In this document: in pieces, positions 35,237 to 44,413 of the stretch
Position numbering within the stretch: position 1 is the first letter of the stretch
Layout: each line of letters starts with the position of its first letter
From: Pseudomonadota bacterium
GTDB taxonomy: Bacteria > Pseudomonadota > Alphaproteobacteria > Rhizobiales > Hyphomicrobiaceae
Direction of reading: 5' to 3'
Assembly (NCBI GenBank): GCA_023412805.1
Contig: JAEZRM010000116.1
Coordinates: 25,249-89,248 of the forward strand
Length of the DNA: 64,000 bases
Made by a program: the position numbers and the translations under genes
Notes under the pieces: model-generated
What the model was told of the DNA's origin: nothing
Seen by the model: only the letters and a program-made list of their open reading frames with translations
The model's database searches: none

Positions 35237-36322
35237 CTACGATCGCGGATAGCCTCGCACACGGGCGAGCAGATCGCGCAGGGGATCGTCCGTCCAGGCC
35301 TTGAGCAGAAAATCGTGGTGCGTGGCATCGCTCGCGGCCGGCACGATGGCGATGTGGCCGGGCTCAATGCGCTGGGGGACGCTGTCCGCTGGTTTGAGGC
35401 CGTGGGCTTCGATGAGCCCCTTGAGCTCACGATTGCGACCCTCGGTCGAGCCCGTGTAGGTACTCAGCAGGAAGGCATTGGGCGAACGCGCGATCCAATC
35501 GGCGAATACGCCCATCTCGCCGTAAGCCGCATCCATCAGCACGATGCCCCGGAGGCGCGATCCGAGATCGCCATTGCGGATTGCCCATGCCGCCGGCCCG
35601 ACGCCGCCGCTGTAGGCGACGATCACGATCGGCAGGTTGGCGAAGCTCGACTCGGAGCGTGGATCCCCGTGCATGGCGGCGAGGCGGCCGGCAGTCTCGT
35701 TCACGAGATCACGCAGAGCGCCACGCTGCCAGAGCTTGCCGGCACTCGAGTCCGAGGCATTCACGGCGAACTGCGGGGCGGCGAGCACGGCATTGCTGCG
35801 CGACATGGAAACCTGCCATGGCACACGCTGGCGCATGAAGACATCGCGGCGGAGGTTGGCCCGGTGCCCGTGGAAGTACAACACGAGCAGGCCGGGGCGG
35901 CGGATGTCGAAGCCGCGCGGAATGTGGAGGAGTACGCGCGGGTCGCTGTAGCGCTCATCTTCCCAATAGAGGCGGCCGCCGGGTGTGCGATGGAAACGGC
36001 GGCCCGTGTCGTCGGCCTCGATGAAGGGGCGATCGGCGCCCGGCATCATGCCTTCGTAGGGGAACGGCGCAGCATTGAGGGCAGCGAGCCGTGTGACGGA
36101 CTTCGGCAGCGGACCCTGGCGCGAGATGACCGGATGCGGGGTTGGTACCACGGATGCGACCCAGCCACTGGTCGCGACGCGGCGCGCGTGCTGTTGGGCG
36201 TCAGCAGGTGGTGCCAAAAGCGCGAGAAGGCCCGCAAGCACCACCGCGCGCACGGCAAGATCCGCCAAGCGGCCTTGCCGCACGGCGCGAACTGCCAGTG
36301 CCGTTATCCGCGTCGCTCTCAT
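35237..36322 (-). CDS. Exported protein with alpha/beta-hydrolase-like features
   Basis: 361 residues with an N-terminal hydrophobic signal (VVLAGLLALLAPPADAQQ). LLVLYFHGHRANLRRDV looks like an oxyanion-hole strand with HG, and VIVAYSGGVGPAAWAI resembles a nucleophile elbow (Y-S-G-G). A later VPAASDATHHDFLLK could supply the histidine. These suggest a secreted alpha/beta hydrolase, but the family was not firmly recognised and activity is unproven. It is convergent with the LLM oxidoreductase gene, 4 nt apart. Confidence 0.72.
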   Translation of the reverse strand: MRATRITALAVRAVRQGRLADLAVRAVVLAGLLALLAPPADAQQHARRVATSGWVASVVPTPHPVISRQGPLPKSVTRLAALNAAPFPYEGMMPGADRPFIEADDTGRRFHRTPGGRLYWEDERYSDPRVLLHIPRGFDIRRPGLLVLYFHGHRANLRRDVFMRQRVPWQVSMSRSNAVLAAPQFAVNASDSSAGKLWQRGALRDLVNETAGRLAAMHGDPRSESSFANLPIVIVAYSGGVGPAAWAIRNGDLGSRLRGIVLMDAAYGEMGVFADWIARSPNAFLLSTYTGSTEGRNRELKGLIEAHGLKPADSVPQRIEPGHIAIVPAASDATHHDFLLKAWTDDPLRDLLARVRGYPRS

Positions 36323-36596
36323 GCGGCCAATCGAACGCCTCCGCTATGGGCCCGCAGTTGCCGAAGCCGTGGGGCCAATGCTCGCTCCGGTGCAAAGCTC
36401 GAAGCTGAATAGAATCTCACATTCTTGACCAGAACGTGGTTAGGAACGCGTCAACGTCGTCGCAAGTGTGGCCGGCGTGCAGTGCTGTTGCCCGAGAGGG
36501 ACCAATGATCGCCGCCACCCACCCCACATGTGATTGTGAGTGCCCACACCCTAAGCTAGAGTGCAGCACGATCTGACAGCTCCGACGCGAGAGACA

Positions 36597-37943
36597 ATGG
36601 CCTCACCTGATAATTCCAAACCGGCCGCCACCACGGGCGAAGCCGGACCCGCCACTGTGACGCTTGCGACCGCCACCGCTCTGGCCGTCGCCGACATGAT
36701 CGGGATCGGCGTCTTCACCAGCCTCGGATTTCAGGTTCGCGACTTACCGACAGGGTTCTCGGTGGTGACGCTCTGGACGGTCGGCGGCATCGTCGCGCTT
36801 TGCGGCGCGCTCTCTTATGCCGAGCTCGCGACGGCGCTCCCGCGCTCCGGCGGCGAATACAACTTTCTTTCGCGCATCTATCATCCGGCCCTTGGATTTC
36901 TCGCCGGATGGATCTCCGCAACGGTCGGGTTCGCGGCGCCCGTCGCGCTCGCCGCCATGGCCTTCGGCGAGTACTTCGCCGGCGTTTTCCCAGGCGCGCC
37001 GCAGGTGTGGCTTGCGCTTGCCTCGGTCTGGGGCGTTACCCTGATCCTGCTCAGCGGCGCCAAGCCTGGCGCTCTCTTCACGAATGTAGCGACGTTCCTC
37101 AAAGTAGCCCTGATCCTGGCGCTCATATTCTGCGGCCTCGCCTTCGGGACGCCGCAGCCGATCTCCTTCGCGCCCTCGTCGAGCGACCTCAGTTACATCA
37201 TCAGTGCGCCGTTTGCGATCGGCCTGATGTACGTGATGTACTCATATTCGGGCTGGAACGCCGCGACCTATATCGCCGACGAGATCAAGGATCCCGAGCG
37301 GACGCTGCCGCCGGCCCTCGTCGCGGGCGTCATCATTGTGATGGTGCTCTATGTCGCGCTCAATGCCGTGTTCCTTTACACGACGCCCATGGAGCGCCTC
37401 GCCGGGCAGATCAATGTCGGATTGATCGCGGGCGAGCATATCTTCGGCCCGGGCGGCGGGCGCATTGTCGGCGGCCTCATCTGCTTCGGCCTGATCTCGG
37501 CGATCACCGCCATGATGTGGATCGGCCCGCGCGTGACCATGGTCATGGGCGAAGACCTGCGTGCCCTGTCGTTTTTCGCCAAGAAGTCGTCTTCCGGCGT
37601 CCCGGCGCGCGCCCTCGTTCTTCAGCTCGCCGTTGCCACGTTCCTTCTGCTCACCCAGAGCTTCGAGCGCGTGCTCGAGTTCGTCCAGTTCAGCCTGCTC
37701 TCCTGCTCGCTGCTCGCGGTTATCGGGGTGATCGTCCTCAGAATCAGGCAGCCGCACCTGCCACGTCCGTTCCGGGTCTGGGCCTATCCGTTAACCCCGT
37801 TGATCTTCGGAGTGGTGACGCTCTTCATCCTGGTCTATCTGGTGCGCGAAAAGCCGGTACAGTCTCTGGCCGGTATGGCGCTCATGGCAACAGGGCTCGT
37901 GGTCTACGCCCTATCGCCCAAGCGCGGGACGTCCTCAGGCTGA
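36597..37943 (+). CDS. APC-family amino acid permease
   Basis: About 448 residues with 12 predicted hydrophobic segments. N-terminal TALAVADMIGIGVFTSLGFQ (the family's glycine-rich first helix), SYAELATALPRSGGEYNFLS, and YSYSGWNAATYIADEIKDPE (the helix 6 region) are typical of the amino acid-polyamine-organocation superfamily. It imports or exchanges amino acids across the inner membrane; specificity is unknown. ATG 36597 with a GAGAGA site is preferred over GTG 36561. Confidence 0.92.
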   Translation: MASPDNSKPAATTGEAGPATVTLATATALAVADMIGIGVFTSLGFQVRDLPTGFSVVTLWTVGGIVALCGALSYAELATALPRSGGEYNFLSRIYHPALGFLAGWISATVGFAAPVALAAMAFGEYFAGVFPGAPQVWLALASVWGVTLILLSGAKPGALFTNVATFLKVALILALIFCGLAFGTPQPISFAPSSSDLSYIISAPFAIGLMYVMYSYSGWNAATYIADEIKDPERTLPPALVAGVIIVMVLYVALNAVFLYTTPMERLAGQINVGLIAGEHIFGPGGGRIVGGLICFGLISAITAMMWIGPRVTMVMGEDLRALSFFAKKSSSGVPARALVLQLAVATFLLLTQSFERVLEFVQFSLLSCSLLAVIGVIVLRIRQPHLPRPFRVWAYPLTPLIFGVVTLFILVYLVREKPVQSLAGMALMATGLVVYALSPKRGTSSG

Positions 37944-37959
37944 ATGGAGCACATGTTTC

Positions 37960-39087
37960 ATGAGTACGCGGTTGACCGGACGTGTCCGGTGGACAGTGTT
38001 GATTGCTGCCGCATTCGTTCTGTTCGGCACTGTCGCAAGCACGATGCCGGCACGCGCAGCCTCGCCGAACGATGTGGCGCGCTTCCTCGCCGGTCTGCCG
38101 CCTTCTGAGAACTCGCCGCTCGCGGGCCCCACGCGCGAGCGCACGTGGCAGAGACATGCCGCTTCGATGGACTCGGCCTGGGCCAACATCGAGACGCGCC
38201 AGCTTGCGAGGATCCGCGCCTGGAGCGCAAGCGAGCTCACGGCGCCGAGTGACGTGCTCTACTATTTCTTCAGCGGCCCCGACTTTCTCTATGCCGATGC
38301 GTTCTTCCCATCGGCCACGACATACGTGATGGCGGCACTCGAGCCCTCGGGCTCACTGCCTGCCATCGGCCGGCATCGTAGCGAACGTCTTGGCCATGGC
38401 CTCGCGCAGTTGCGCTCTTCGCTCAATTCCGTGCTGAACTTCAGCTTCTTCCGCACGCGCGAGATGCGCACCACCCTGAGTGCGAACACCTTCAGCGGCA
38501 CCCTGCCGATCCTCTATATCTTCCTTGCGCGCACTGGAAAGACGATCGACGAGGTCACCTTCCACGACATCAACGAGGATGGCACGCTGGTCGCCGCAGG
38601 CGAGGGGCTGCCGAAGGGCGCGGCGAATGTCGCGAAGGTTCTTTTCAGGGGCAGCGACGGCAAGCAGCGCACGATCTACTATGTGCAGACAGATCTCTCG
38701 AATGGCGGCTGGCGCCGGAGCGGGTTCAAGGCGTTCTGTGAGAAGCTCGAGCCCGGCGATGCGCTGGTGAAGAGTGCGTCCTACCTCATGCATTCCAATG
38801 CATTCACGGAGGTGCGCACGCACCTTCTCGAGCGCTCGAAGCGCCTTCTGCAGGACGACTCGGGCGTTCCCATCACCTTCTTCAAAGGTGATGAATGGCA
38901 GCTTCGTCCCTATGGCCGCTATCTCGGACCCATTGCGGTCTTCCCGGACAACTATCAGCAGCGCCTCGCCGAGCTCTTCCGCGGCGGCAAGCCACCCGGC
39001 ATCGATTTCGGGATCGGCTATCGCTTCCGGCCGAACGAGTCTAACCTTCTGCTTGCCGACAAACTGTCGGTAAGGGCGGAGCGCTGA
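37960..39087 (+). CDS. Exported protein of unknown function
   Basis: 375 residues with a signal peptide ending STMPARAASP. The mature protein starts with an alpha-helical region (DVARFLAGLPPSENSPLAGP), then SDVLYYFFSGPDFLYADAFF and TGKTIDEVTFHDINEDGTLV. The conserved look of these aromatic segments suggests a real, widely distributed family, but I do not recognise it. It follows the APC permease by 16 nt and may be co-transcribed. A strong hairpin marks its end. Confidence 0.82.
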   Translation: MSTRLTGRVRWTVLIAAAFVLFGTVASTMPARAASPNDVARFLAGLPPSENSPLAGPTRERTWQRHAASMDSAWANIETRQLARIRAWSASELTAPSDVLYYFFSGPDFLYADAFFPSATTYVMAALEPSGSLPAIGRHRSERLGHGLAQLRSSLNSVLNFSFFRTREMRTTLSANTFSGTLPILYIFLARTGKTIDEVTFHDINEDGTLVAAGEGLPKGAANVAKVLFRGSDGKQRTIYYVQTDLSNGGWRRSGFKAFCEKLEPGDALVKSASYLMHSNAFTEVRTHLLERSKRLLQDDSGVPITFFKGDEWQLRPYGRYLGPIAVFPDNYQQRLAELFRGGKPPGIDFGIGYRFRPNESNLLLADKLSVRAER

Positions 39088-39114
39088 GAGACCGGCAGAA
39101 CGGCCTCTCAGCGC
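39081..39114. terminator. Bidirectional hairpin terminator between convergent genes
   Basis: A perfect 10-bp inverted repeat GCGCTGAGAG/CTCTCAGCGC with an inner CCG/CGG pair and a 6-nt loop. It starts just before the stop codon of the upstream gene and sits between two convergent transcription units. No strong U-run on either side. Confidence 0.65.
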
Positions 39115-39126
39115 TCATCAGACAGG

Positions 39127-40113
39127 TCAGTGGTGCTTGTGTCCGCCCGACTTGCCGGCGGGCTGAGCGCCAAGCGGCCTTACTTGATATTCGACAGCGA
39201 CCGTCCCGGCGTGCTCGAAGACGAGCGTGCCGTTGATGGTTTCGTCCACCTTGGGTGGACGTTGCAGCCCCATGAACATGATGTGGTAGCTGCTCGGCTT
39301 CAGTTCGACGCTCTCGCCGGGCTTGATCTCCAGGCCCTTGTCGAGACGGCGCATCTTCATGACATCGCCGGACATCGACATCTCGTGCACCTCGAAGCTC
39401 CTGGCGATCTCCGCCGAACCGCCGACCAGGCGATCCGCCTGCTTGCCGTTGTTGGTGATCTTCATGAAGCCGGCGGCTACTTTGCCCGGCGTGGCGCGTG
39501 TCCAGGGCGCTTCGATCACGAGATCGCCGGCCTTGTACGTGCGCGAGCCTGAGGCCTGATGTTGCGCATGCTGGCCATGCTGGCCGTGTCTCTGCGCCTG
39601 CACGAGCCGGACGGCGGGTGCTGGCAGCTTCAGATCGTGCGAGGATTGTCCGGCGGCGGGAATCTCGATCCAGGCGGCGCTACCATTCTCGCATTCCTGC
39701 ACCGTCGGGAAGTAGACGGCGTCGCCCGCTTTCAGATTGGCGGCGACAAAGCCCGAGAAAACGAACTCGTCGAAGTGCTCATCGAGCAGTTTGCCGCTCC
39801 AGGTAATCTCGCGGACACCCTCCGTGAGCGTGGCGCCATGATAGTAGGGATAGCTGTGCGCATAGGCACCGCGCGTCGTCTCTATGGTCCAGCCCGGTTT
39901 GGGCTGCGGCTTCACGCCGATGATGCCTTCCGGGATCTGTACGCGCACGCGGGTGGTGGCCGAGCCTTCGCAGCCATGAGGCATACGCATGATGGCTTTG
40001 TAGGGTGCGCCGACATTGGCTTCGCGTCGCTCCATTGAGGGATGCGCGCACGCATTACCTGAAAGCGGTGCGATCAGGAGTGCGGCGAGTGGCAGAGTAG
40101 TCATGATGTGCAT
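39127..40113 (-). CDS. YcnI-like (DUF1775) and PCuAC copper chaperone fusion protein
   Basis: 328 residues. After a signal peptide ending ACA, the mature protein starts with His (HPSMERREANVGAPYKAI), as copper-binding DUF1775/YcnI domains do (about residues 24-165). A His-rich linker (QRHGQHGQHAQHQ) leads to a PCuAC (DUF461) domain with the copper motif FEVHEMSMSGDVMKM and later SYHIMFMGL. It ends KSGGHKHH. It is a periplasmic copper carrier, probably delivering Cu(I) to cuproenzymes such as cytochrome oxidase. It is the last gene of a minus-strand copper cluster. Confidence 0.9.
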   Translation of the reverse strand: MHIMTTLPLAALLIAPLSGNACAHPSMERREANVGAPYKAIMRMPHGCEGSATTRVRVQIPEGIIGVKPQPKPGWTIETTRGAYAHSYPYYHGATLTEGVREITWSGKLLDEHFDEFVFSGFVAANLKAGDAVYFPTVQECENGSAAWIEIPAAGQSSHDLKLPAPAVRLVQAQRHGQHGQHAQHQASGSRTYKAGDLVIEAPWTRATPGKVAAGFMKITNNGKQADRLVGGSAEIARSFEVHEMSMSGDVMKMRRLDKGLEIKPGESVELKPSSYHIMFMGLQRPPKVDETINGTLVFEHAGTVAVEYQVRPLGAQPAGKSGGHKHH

Positions 40114-40188
40114 TGAGAGGTTCTCCTCTTTCGTCGTTTGACTGCAATGCGCTGCGGAGTTTCCGAGAGCCCGCAGCGCGATGATTGT

Positions 40189-42474
40189 TCACCAACGATA
40201 TTTGACGCCGGCATAAACAGCGCGGCCGGTTCCGGGTTCGAAGAGCGCTGAAGTGGGCGCAGCGAGATCGGTGATGCTGGCACTGGCGATGTACGCGACA
40301 TCGGAGAGATTGCGTCCCTCGATGTACGCGGAGAACGGCCCGCCATTGTCGAAGCCGAGCTTGAGGCCCCAGACGGCGTACGAGGCGGTTTTCAGCGAGT
40401 TTGCGCTATCGACGTAGTATGCCTGCGGCACCCACTCCGTATTCGGTCCGAAGAAGAGGCCGCTCGGATGCTTGTAGAGCAGCTCCGCGCGCACGAAGTG
40501 ACGCGGCGCCCCCGGGAGATCGTTGTCGCCGAAGTTCGCGTCGCCGTCGTAGTGGAAGTCATTGAGCGTGTAGGCGAGGTTCAGCCAGAGCCGATCTGGC
40601 GATGGCCCAGGTGCGACGAGACCCTTCATGACAGCAAGGCCGAAGCCGATTTCGATGCCCTGATGGACAGTCTGGTCGGCATTTACGACCTGGCACGTAT
40701 TCATGGCGCCGCTTGGATGAGAAATGCACATCAGCTCATTGCTGATTTCCATGCGGTAGAGCGCGAGATCCCATGTGTAGTCCGTGCGTCTCCCACGTGT
40801 ACCGATCTCATACGTGGTTGCGCGCTGCGCCTTGATGTCCGTGAAGGCGATGGGAGGCACGACGGCCATCGAGTTCTCGCCATAGCTCGGCACTTCCGCG
40901 CTACGCGATACGTTGATGAAACCTTGCCATGTCGGATCGATATCCCACAGCAGGCCGATCTTTGGACTCCATAGGTTGAATTCAGTGCGGCCGGAACCGC
41001 TGCCTATGCGGTCCGTTCGGTCACGCGTCGCGTGAAGGAACTGCGCGCCGGCGACAAGCGCAACGCTCGGCATGAAATAGAAGGAGTTCTCGAAGTACGC
41101 TGCGAGATTGTCCGATTGATCGAACGCGCTCACCAGCGGGGTCGTACCTTTCGCTGCGCCCGGACCGTTCGAGTAGTGCTTAGCATCGATGGTGCCGTTG
41201 TGAAGCTGGAGCCCGGCGATAAGGCGGTTGCGATAACCGCCGACGACGCGATCATCTATAAGCCGCGCGAAGCCGCCGTAGTCTTCGTAGTGGTAGTCCA
41301 GCCACTGGTAGATCGGATGCATGAGATGGCGGTCGCTGTAGAACGCGCCGAACTCGAGCGCAGTGCCGGGCGCGAGCGCAATCGTCGTCTTGTTGGCGAT
41401 GCGCCACGCATCGATGTTCCGCTGCCAGTCGTTGAGTACATTGATGGGCGCCGCCGCTTTCGGATGCGTGAGCGCCGTCTCGCGCGTCACGCTGCCTGGA
41501 ATGCGCTGCATGATGTCGCTGACGCCGAAATAGAAGCGTGTCTCGACATTCTCCGCGAGGCGGAGGCCGATGTTACCGCTCGCGCGCGTGGATTCGCCCC
41601 AGCTATGCTTGCGAAATCCGTCCTGCTCCTGCCATGAGGCCGTGACGAAAAGATCGAACGGTCCATTCGCACCGGCAATGCTCGACTGCAGACGGTGAAA
41701 GCCGAAGCTGCCGATATCCGCGCTGGCCGCGATCCGATCCGCGTCGCGTCCCGTCGGGCTCACGAAGTTGATGGCGCCGCCGAGCGCGTTGGCGCCGTAG
41801 CGGAGCGCGTTGGCACCTTTGTAGACCTCGACATAACGATAGGCGCTCGGATCGATCTCCTGGAAGTCGCCGTAGCCGTCGGCCGTATTGCGCGGGATGC
41901 CGTCCTGGAAGAGTTGGACGCTCCGCAGGTGGAAGTTGCGCGAAAGGCCTGAGCCGCGGATCGAGAGGCGCGAATCCTCACCCCACTTGGGCTGTACGAA
42001 CACGCCCGGCACATAGTCGAGCACGTCCTTGATGGTGGCCGCGGGCGTGCTCTGCTTGTAGGCCGTGTCGGGGACGACGACGACGGCACCCGGTAGGCGC
42101 GCCAACTCGGCCTGGATTTCGGCGGTCGTCGGCACTGTCAGGCTGTTGCGCCCCTCGATCGGAATGGGTGCGCCGGCGCCGGTGGGAGATGTTTGCGGTG
42201 GTGCCTCGGCGACGGCAGGCGCGGGGGCCTGTGGCTGGGCGGCAGGCCGCTTCGCGCTCTTGGCTTTTGGCTTGTCTTTGCTGGTCTCGACGATCAGACC
42301 TGGCAGCGGTACGACACTGCTTTGCGCGTGTGCTTTCTCGCCGTTGGCGCTCAGGGCGCCGATTGCGACGAGTGTGGTCAGAATAGTCATCGAACGCACG
42401 GACAGCGGCACTCGGGCCGGCCCGCGTTGTTGGTGCCTTCTCATAGGACGCATATCCCAGGATGCGAATGACAT
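40189..42474 (-). CDS. TonB-dependent outer-membrane receptor, probably copper-related
   Basis: 761 residues. After the signal region a proline/alanine-rich linker precedes the plug domain (DVLDYVPGVFVQPKWGEDSR, then LSIRGSGLSRNFHLRSVQLF), followed by the 22-strand barrel. It ends with an aromatic residue (VYAGVKYRW). It imports a ligand across the outer membrane using TonB energy. The flanking copper-type genes suggest copper or a copper complex; an iron siderophore is the alternative. The exact start is uncertain: several ATGs lie in the first 30 codons. Confidence 0.9.
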   Translation of the reverse strand: MSFASWDMRPMRRHQQRGPARVPLSVRSMTILTTLVAIGALSANGEKAHAQSSVVPLPGLIVETSKDKPKAKSAKRPAAQPQAPAPAVAEAPPQTSPTGAGAPIPIEGRNSLTVPTTAEIQAELARLPGAVVVVPDTAYKQSTPAATIKDVLDYVPGVFVQPKWGEDSRLSIRGSGLSRNFHLRSVQLFQDGIPRNTADGYGDFQEIDPSAYRYVEVYKGANALRYGANALGGAINFVSPTGRDADRIAASADIGSFGFHRLQSSIAGANGPFDLFVTASWQEQDGFRKHSWGESTRASGNIGLRLAENVETRFYFGVSDIMQRIPGSVTRETALTHPKAAAPINVLNDWQRNIDAWRIANKTTIALAPGTALEFGAFYSDRHLMHPIYQWLDYHYEDYGGFARLIDDRVVGGYRNRLIAGLQLHNGTIDAKHYSNGPGAAKGTTPLVSAFDQSDNLAAYFENSFYFMPSVALVAGAQFLHATRDRTDRIGSGSGRTEFNLWSPKIGLLWDIDPTWQGFINVSRSAEVPSYGENSMAVVPPIAFTDIKAQRATTYEIGTRGRRTDYTWDLALYRMEISNELMCISHPSGAMNTCQVVNADQTVHQGIEIGFGLAVMKGLVAPGPSPDRLWLNLAYTLNDFHYDGDANFGDNDLPGAPRHFVRAELLYKHPSGLFFGPNTEWVPQAYYVDSANSLKTASYAVWGLKLGFDNGGPFSAYIEGRNLSDVAYIASASITDLAAPTSALFEPGTGRAVYAGVKYRW

Positions 42475-42519
42475 AGGGCAGGCCAGCAGATGCGCTGCGG
42501 GCCAGGGCTCAGTTAGTCA

Positions 42520-42903
42520 TCACGCAGTCTGGGGTGGCCCTCTGGCCGGAGGGATGAAGGGGCGCAGAACCTCGATGCCGTCGACGGCAGGAGGCGGGCT
42601 CGGTTGCGCTGAGAAGAAGGCTATGTAGTACGGCTCGAGATCCGGCGGCGGCAGCGCCGCGACGGGGCCGAGGCCCGAGCATACGGGGCAGTTGTTTTGC
42701 GCGTCGGTTGGCCGTGGGACATCCGGCAGGCTTGCTATGTCCACGGTTCCGGTGCCGCTCGGATGACAGATGAGCACGAGGTCGGCGATCAGCGAGGCGC
42801 GCTGGAGGTGCGCATCGAGCATGGTGCCGTTGTGGCGCACGATCGCATGGGCGTGCAAAAGCACACCCAGCAGCACCACAAAGCTGATCAATCGACGCAG
42901 CAT
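42520..42903 (-). CDS. Small membrane or periplasmic CPxC protein of a copper cluster (DUF2946-like)
   Basis: 127 residues; the ATG at 42903 has GGAGCTGAA just upstream. A hydrophobic N-terminus (MLRRLISFVVLLGVLLHAHA) is followed by LICHPSGT and NNCPVCSGLG; the paired cysteines in CPVC are typical of small metal-related proteins found before TonB copper receptors. The C-terminal third is proline-rich. It is the first gene of the cluster with the receptor and the YcnI-PCuAC fusion, 45 nt upstream of the receptor. Function is inferred from motif and neighbours. Confidence 0.75.
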   Translation of the reverse strand: MLRRLISFVVLLGVLLHAHAIVRHNGTMLDAHLQRASLIADLVLICHPSGTGTVDIASLPDVPRPTDAQNNCPVCSGLGPVAALPPPDLEPYYIAFFSAQPSPPPAVDGIEVLRPFIPPARGPPQTA

Positions 42904-43059
42904 TTCAGCTCCCCGGCGCCATTCTGCGCAGTTCGCGCGGCAATTCAAGCGGTGCGCCGTGCAAGATGCGCATTTGCCGCGAGACGCCCACAGGCCCGCG
43001 TTGAACAGTGCCCTATGCGGCGCTACGCTTGGTAAATGACCTGAGCCGAGGAGCCCCGA

Positions 43060-44172
43060 ATGACGACTGCACTCATCTGGCACGAGAAGCTGATGTGGTT
43101 CGATGCGGGTACCTTCGCGGGGCCGATGCCGGTCGGCGGTTGGGTGCAGCCGGGCGAGACGTCGGAGAATCCCGAGACCAAGCGGCGGATCAAGAACCTT
43201 CTCGATGCGACCGGCATGATCGCACACTTGGAGATCATCACGCCGTCGCCGGCCAGCGACGCGGATATTCTTCGCGTTCATACGCCGGCGTATCTCGAGA
43301 AGGTCGAGGCGCTCTCGGCGGCTTATGGCGGCCAACTCGGTGTCAGCGCGTTCATGGGACCGGGCGGTTATGAGCTGGCCCTGCTCTCGGCGGGCGCGAC
43401 CATGGCTGGTGTCGATGCCGTACTCACCGGTGCGGCCGACAACGCCTATGTACTCTCGCGGCCGCCGGGCCATCATGCAGAGCCCGACGCGGGGATGGGC
43501 TTCTGCGTCTTTGCCAATATCGCGATTGCGGCGCGCCACGCGCAGGCGAAGCACGGCATCGCCCGGATCGCTGTGGTCGACTGGGATGTCCATCACGGCA
43601 ATGGCACGCAGGCCTGCTTCTATGATGACCCGAGCGTGCTCGCGATCTCACTCCACGAAGACGGCAACTTCCCGCGCGGCGGTAGCGGTGCAGTCGAGCA
43701 GACGGGGAGCGGCGCAGGTGTCGGCGCAACGATCAATATCCCGCTCCCGCCCGGGTCGGGCACGGCCGCCTATCGCGCTGCCTTCGAGCGCGTCGTCTTG
43801 CCGGCGCTGGATCGTTTCCGTCCGGATCTCATATTCGTTGCGTGCGGTCTCGATGCCGGCAACAACGACCCGCTTGGCCGCATGATGCTCGGGCCCGAGG
43901 ATTTCCGCTGGATGTCGGCTGCCGTGCTGGGTGCTGCGCGTCGTCTCTGCGGCGGTCGCATCGTGTTCGCCCACGAGGGCGGATATAGCGCGCCGACGGC
44001 ACCATTCCTTGCACTGCCTATTTTCGAGGAGCTGACGGGCCAGGCGTCCGGGATCGAGAATGTCATGGCCGCGCGGATGGTCGGGCTGCCGCCGAGCGTG
44101 CTTTTTGCGCACCAGGAGACCGTGATCGAGGCTGCGCGGAAGATAGCCAAACTCGGGCCTGCCGGGGGCTGA
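43060..44172 (+). CDS. Histone deacetylase-family amidohydrolase
   Basis: 370 residues of the HDAC/acetylpolyamine amidohydrolase superfamily. Zinc and catalytic motifs are all present: RPPGHHAEPDAGMGFC (tandem catalytic His), VVDWDVHHGNGTQACFYDD (Asp and His zinc ligands) and ACGLDAGNNDPLG (third zinc-ligand Asp). The N-terminus TALIWHEKLMWFDAGTF is typical of bacterial class II-like members. It likely deacetylates small acylated amines or lysines in the cytoplasm. GAGGAG precedes the ATG. It is transcribed alone. Confidence 0.93.
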   Translation: MTTALIWHEKLMWFDAGTFAGPMPVGGWVQPGETSENPETKRRIKNLLDATGMIAHLEIITPSPASDADILRVHTPAYLEKVEALSAAYGGQLGVSAFMGPGGYELALLSAGATMAGVDAVLTGAADNAYVLSRPPGHHAEPDAGMGFCVFANIAIAARHAQAKHGIARIAVVDWDVHHGNGTQACFYDDPSVLAISLHEDGNFPRGGSGAVEQTGSGAGVGATINIPLPPGSGTAAYRAAFERVVLPALDRFRPDLIFVACGLDAGNNDPLGRMMLGPEDFRWMSAAVLGAARRLCGGRIVFAHEGGYSAPTAPFLALPIFEELTGQASGIENVMAARMVGLPPSVLFAHQETVIEAARKIAKLGPAGG

Positions 44173-44413
44173 CCCCGCGCCAAGCCTGAAAAAAAGTGCC
44201 TCGACCCAGCGACGGATACCAGAAGCTTGCATCGTTCTTCCCGCGAGGGGGTGGTCCGTCGTAGATTGCGGCTGGCTCCCGGCGTGGGTCTCGGTCTCGG
44301 AGATCACCCCCTCAGGAAGCCTGCTTCCAGCAAGTTGGTGCGCATATCGGTACCCGGAGCGGTCGGAGGGGCGGCTCTCCGAAGACGGGTGAGGCAAGCA
44401 AGAAGGGGTGTGC

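Noticed and set aside
36435..36465. EcfG-type promoter before the APC permease
   Set aside because: GGAAC is present but no CGTT follows at 16-17 nt.
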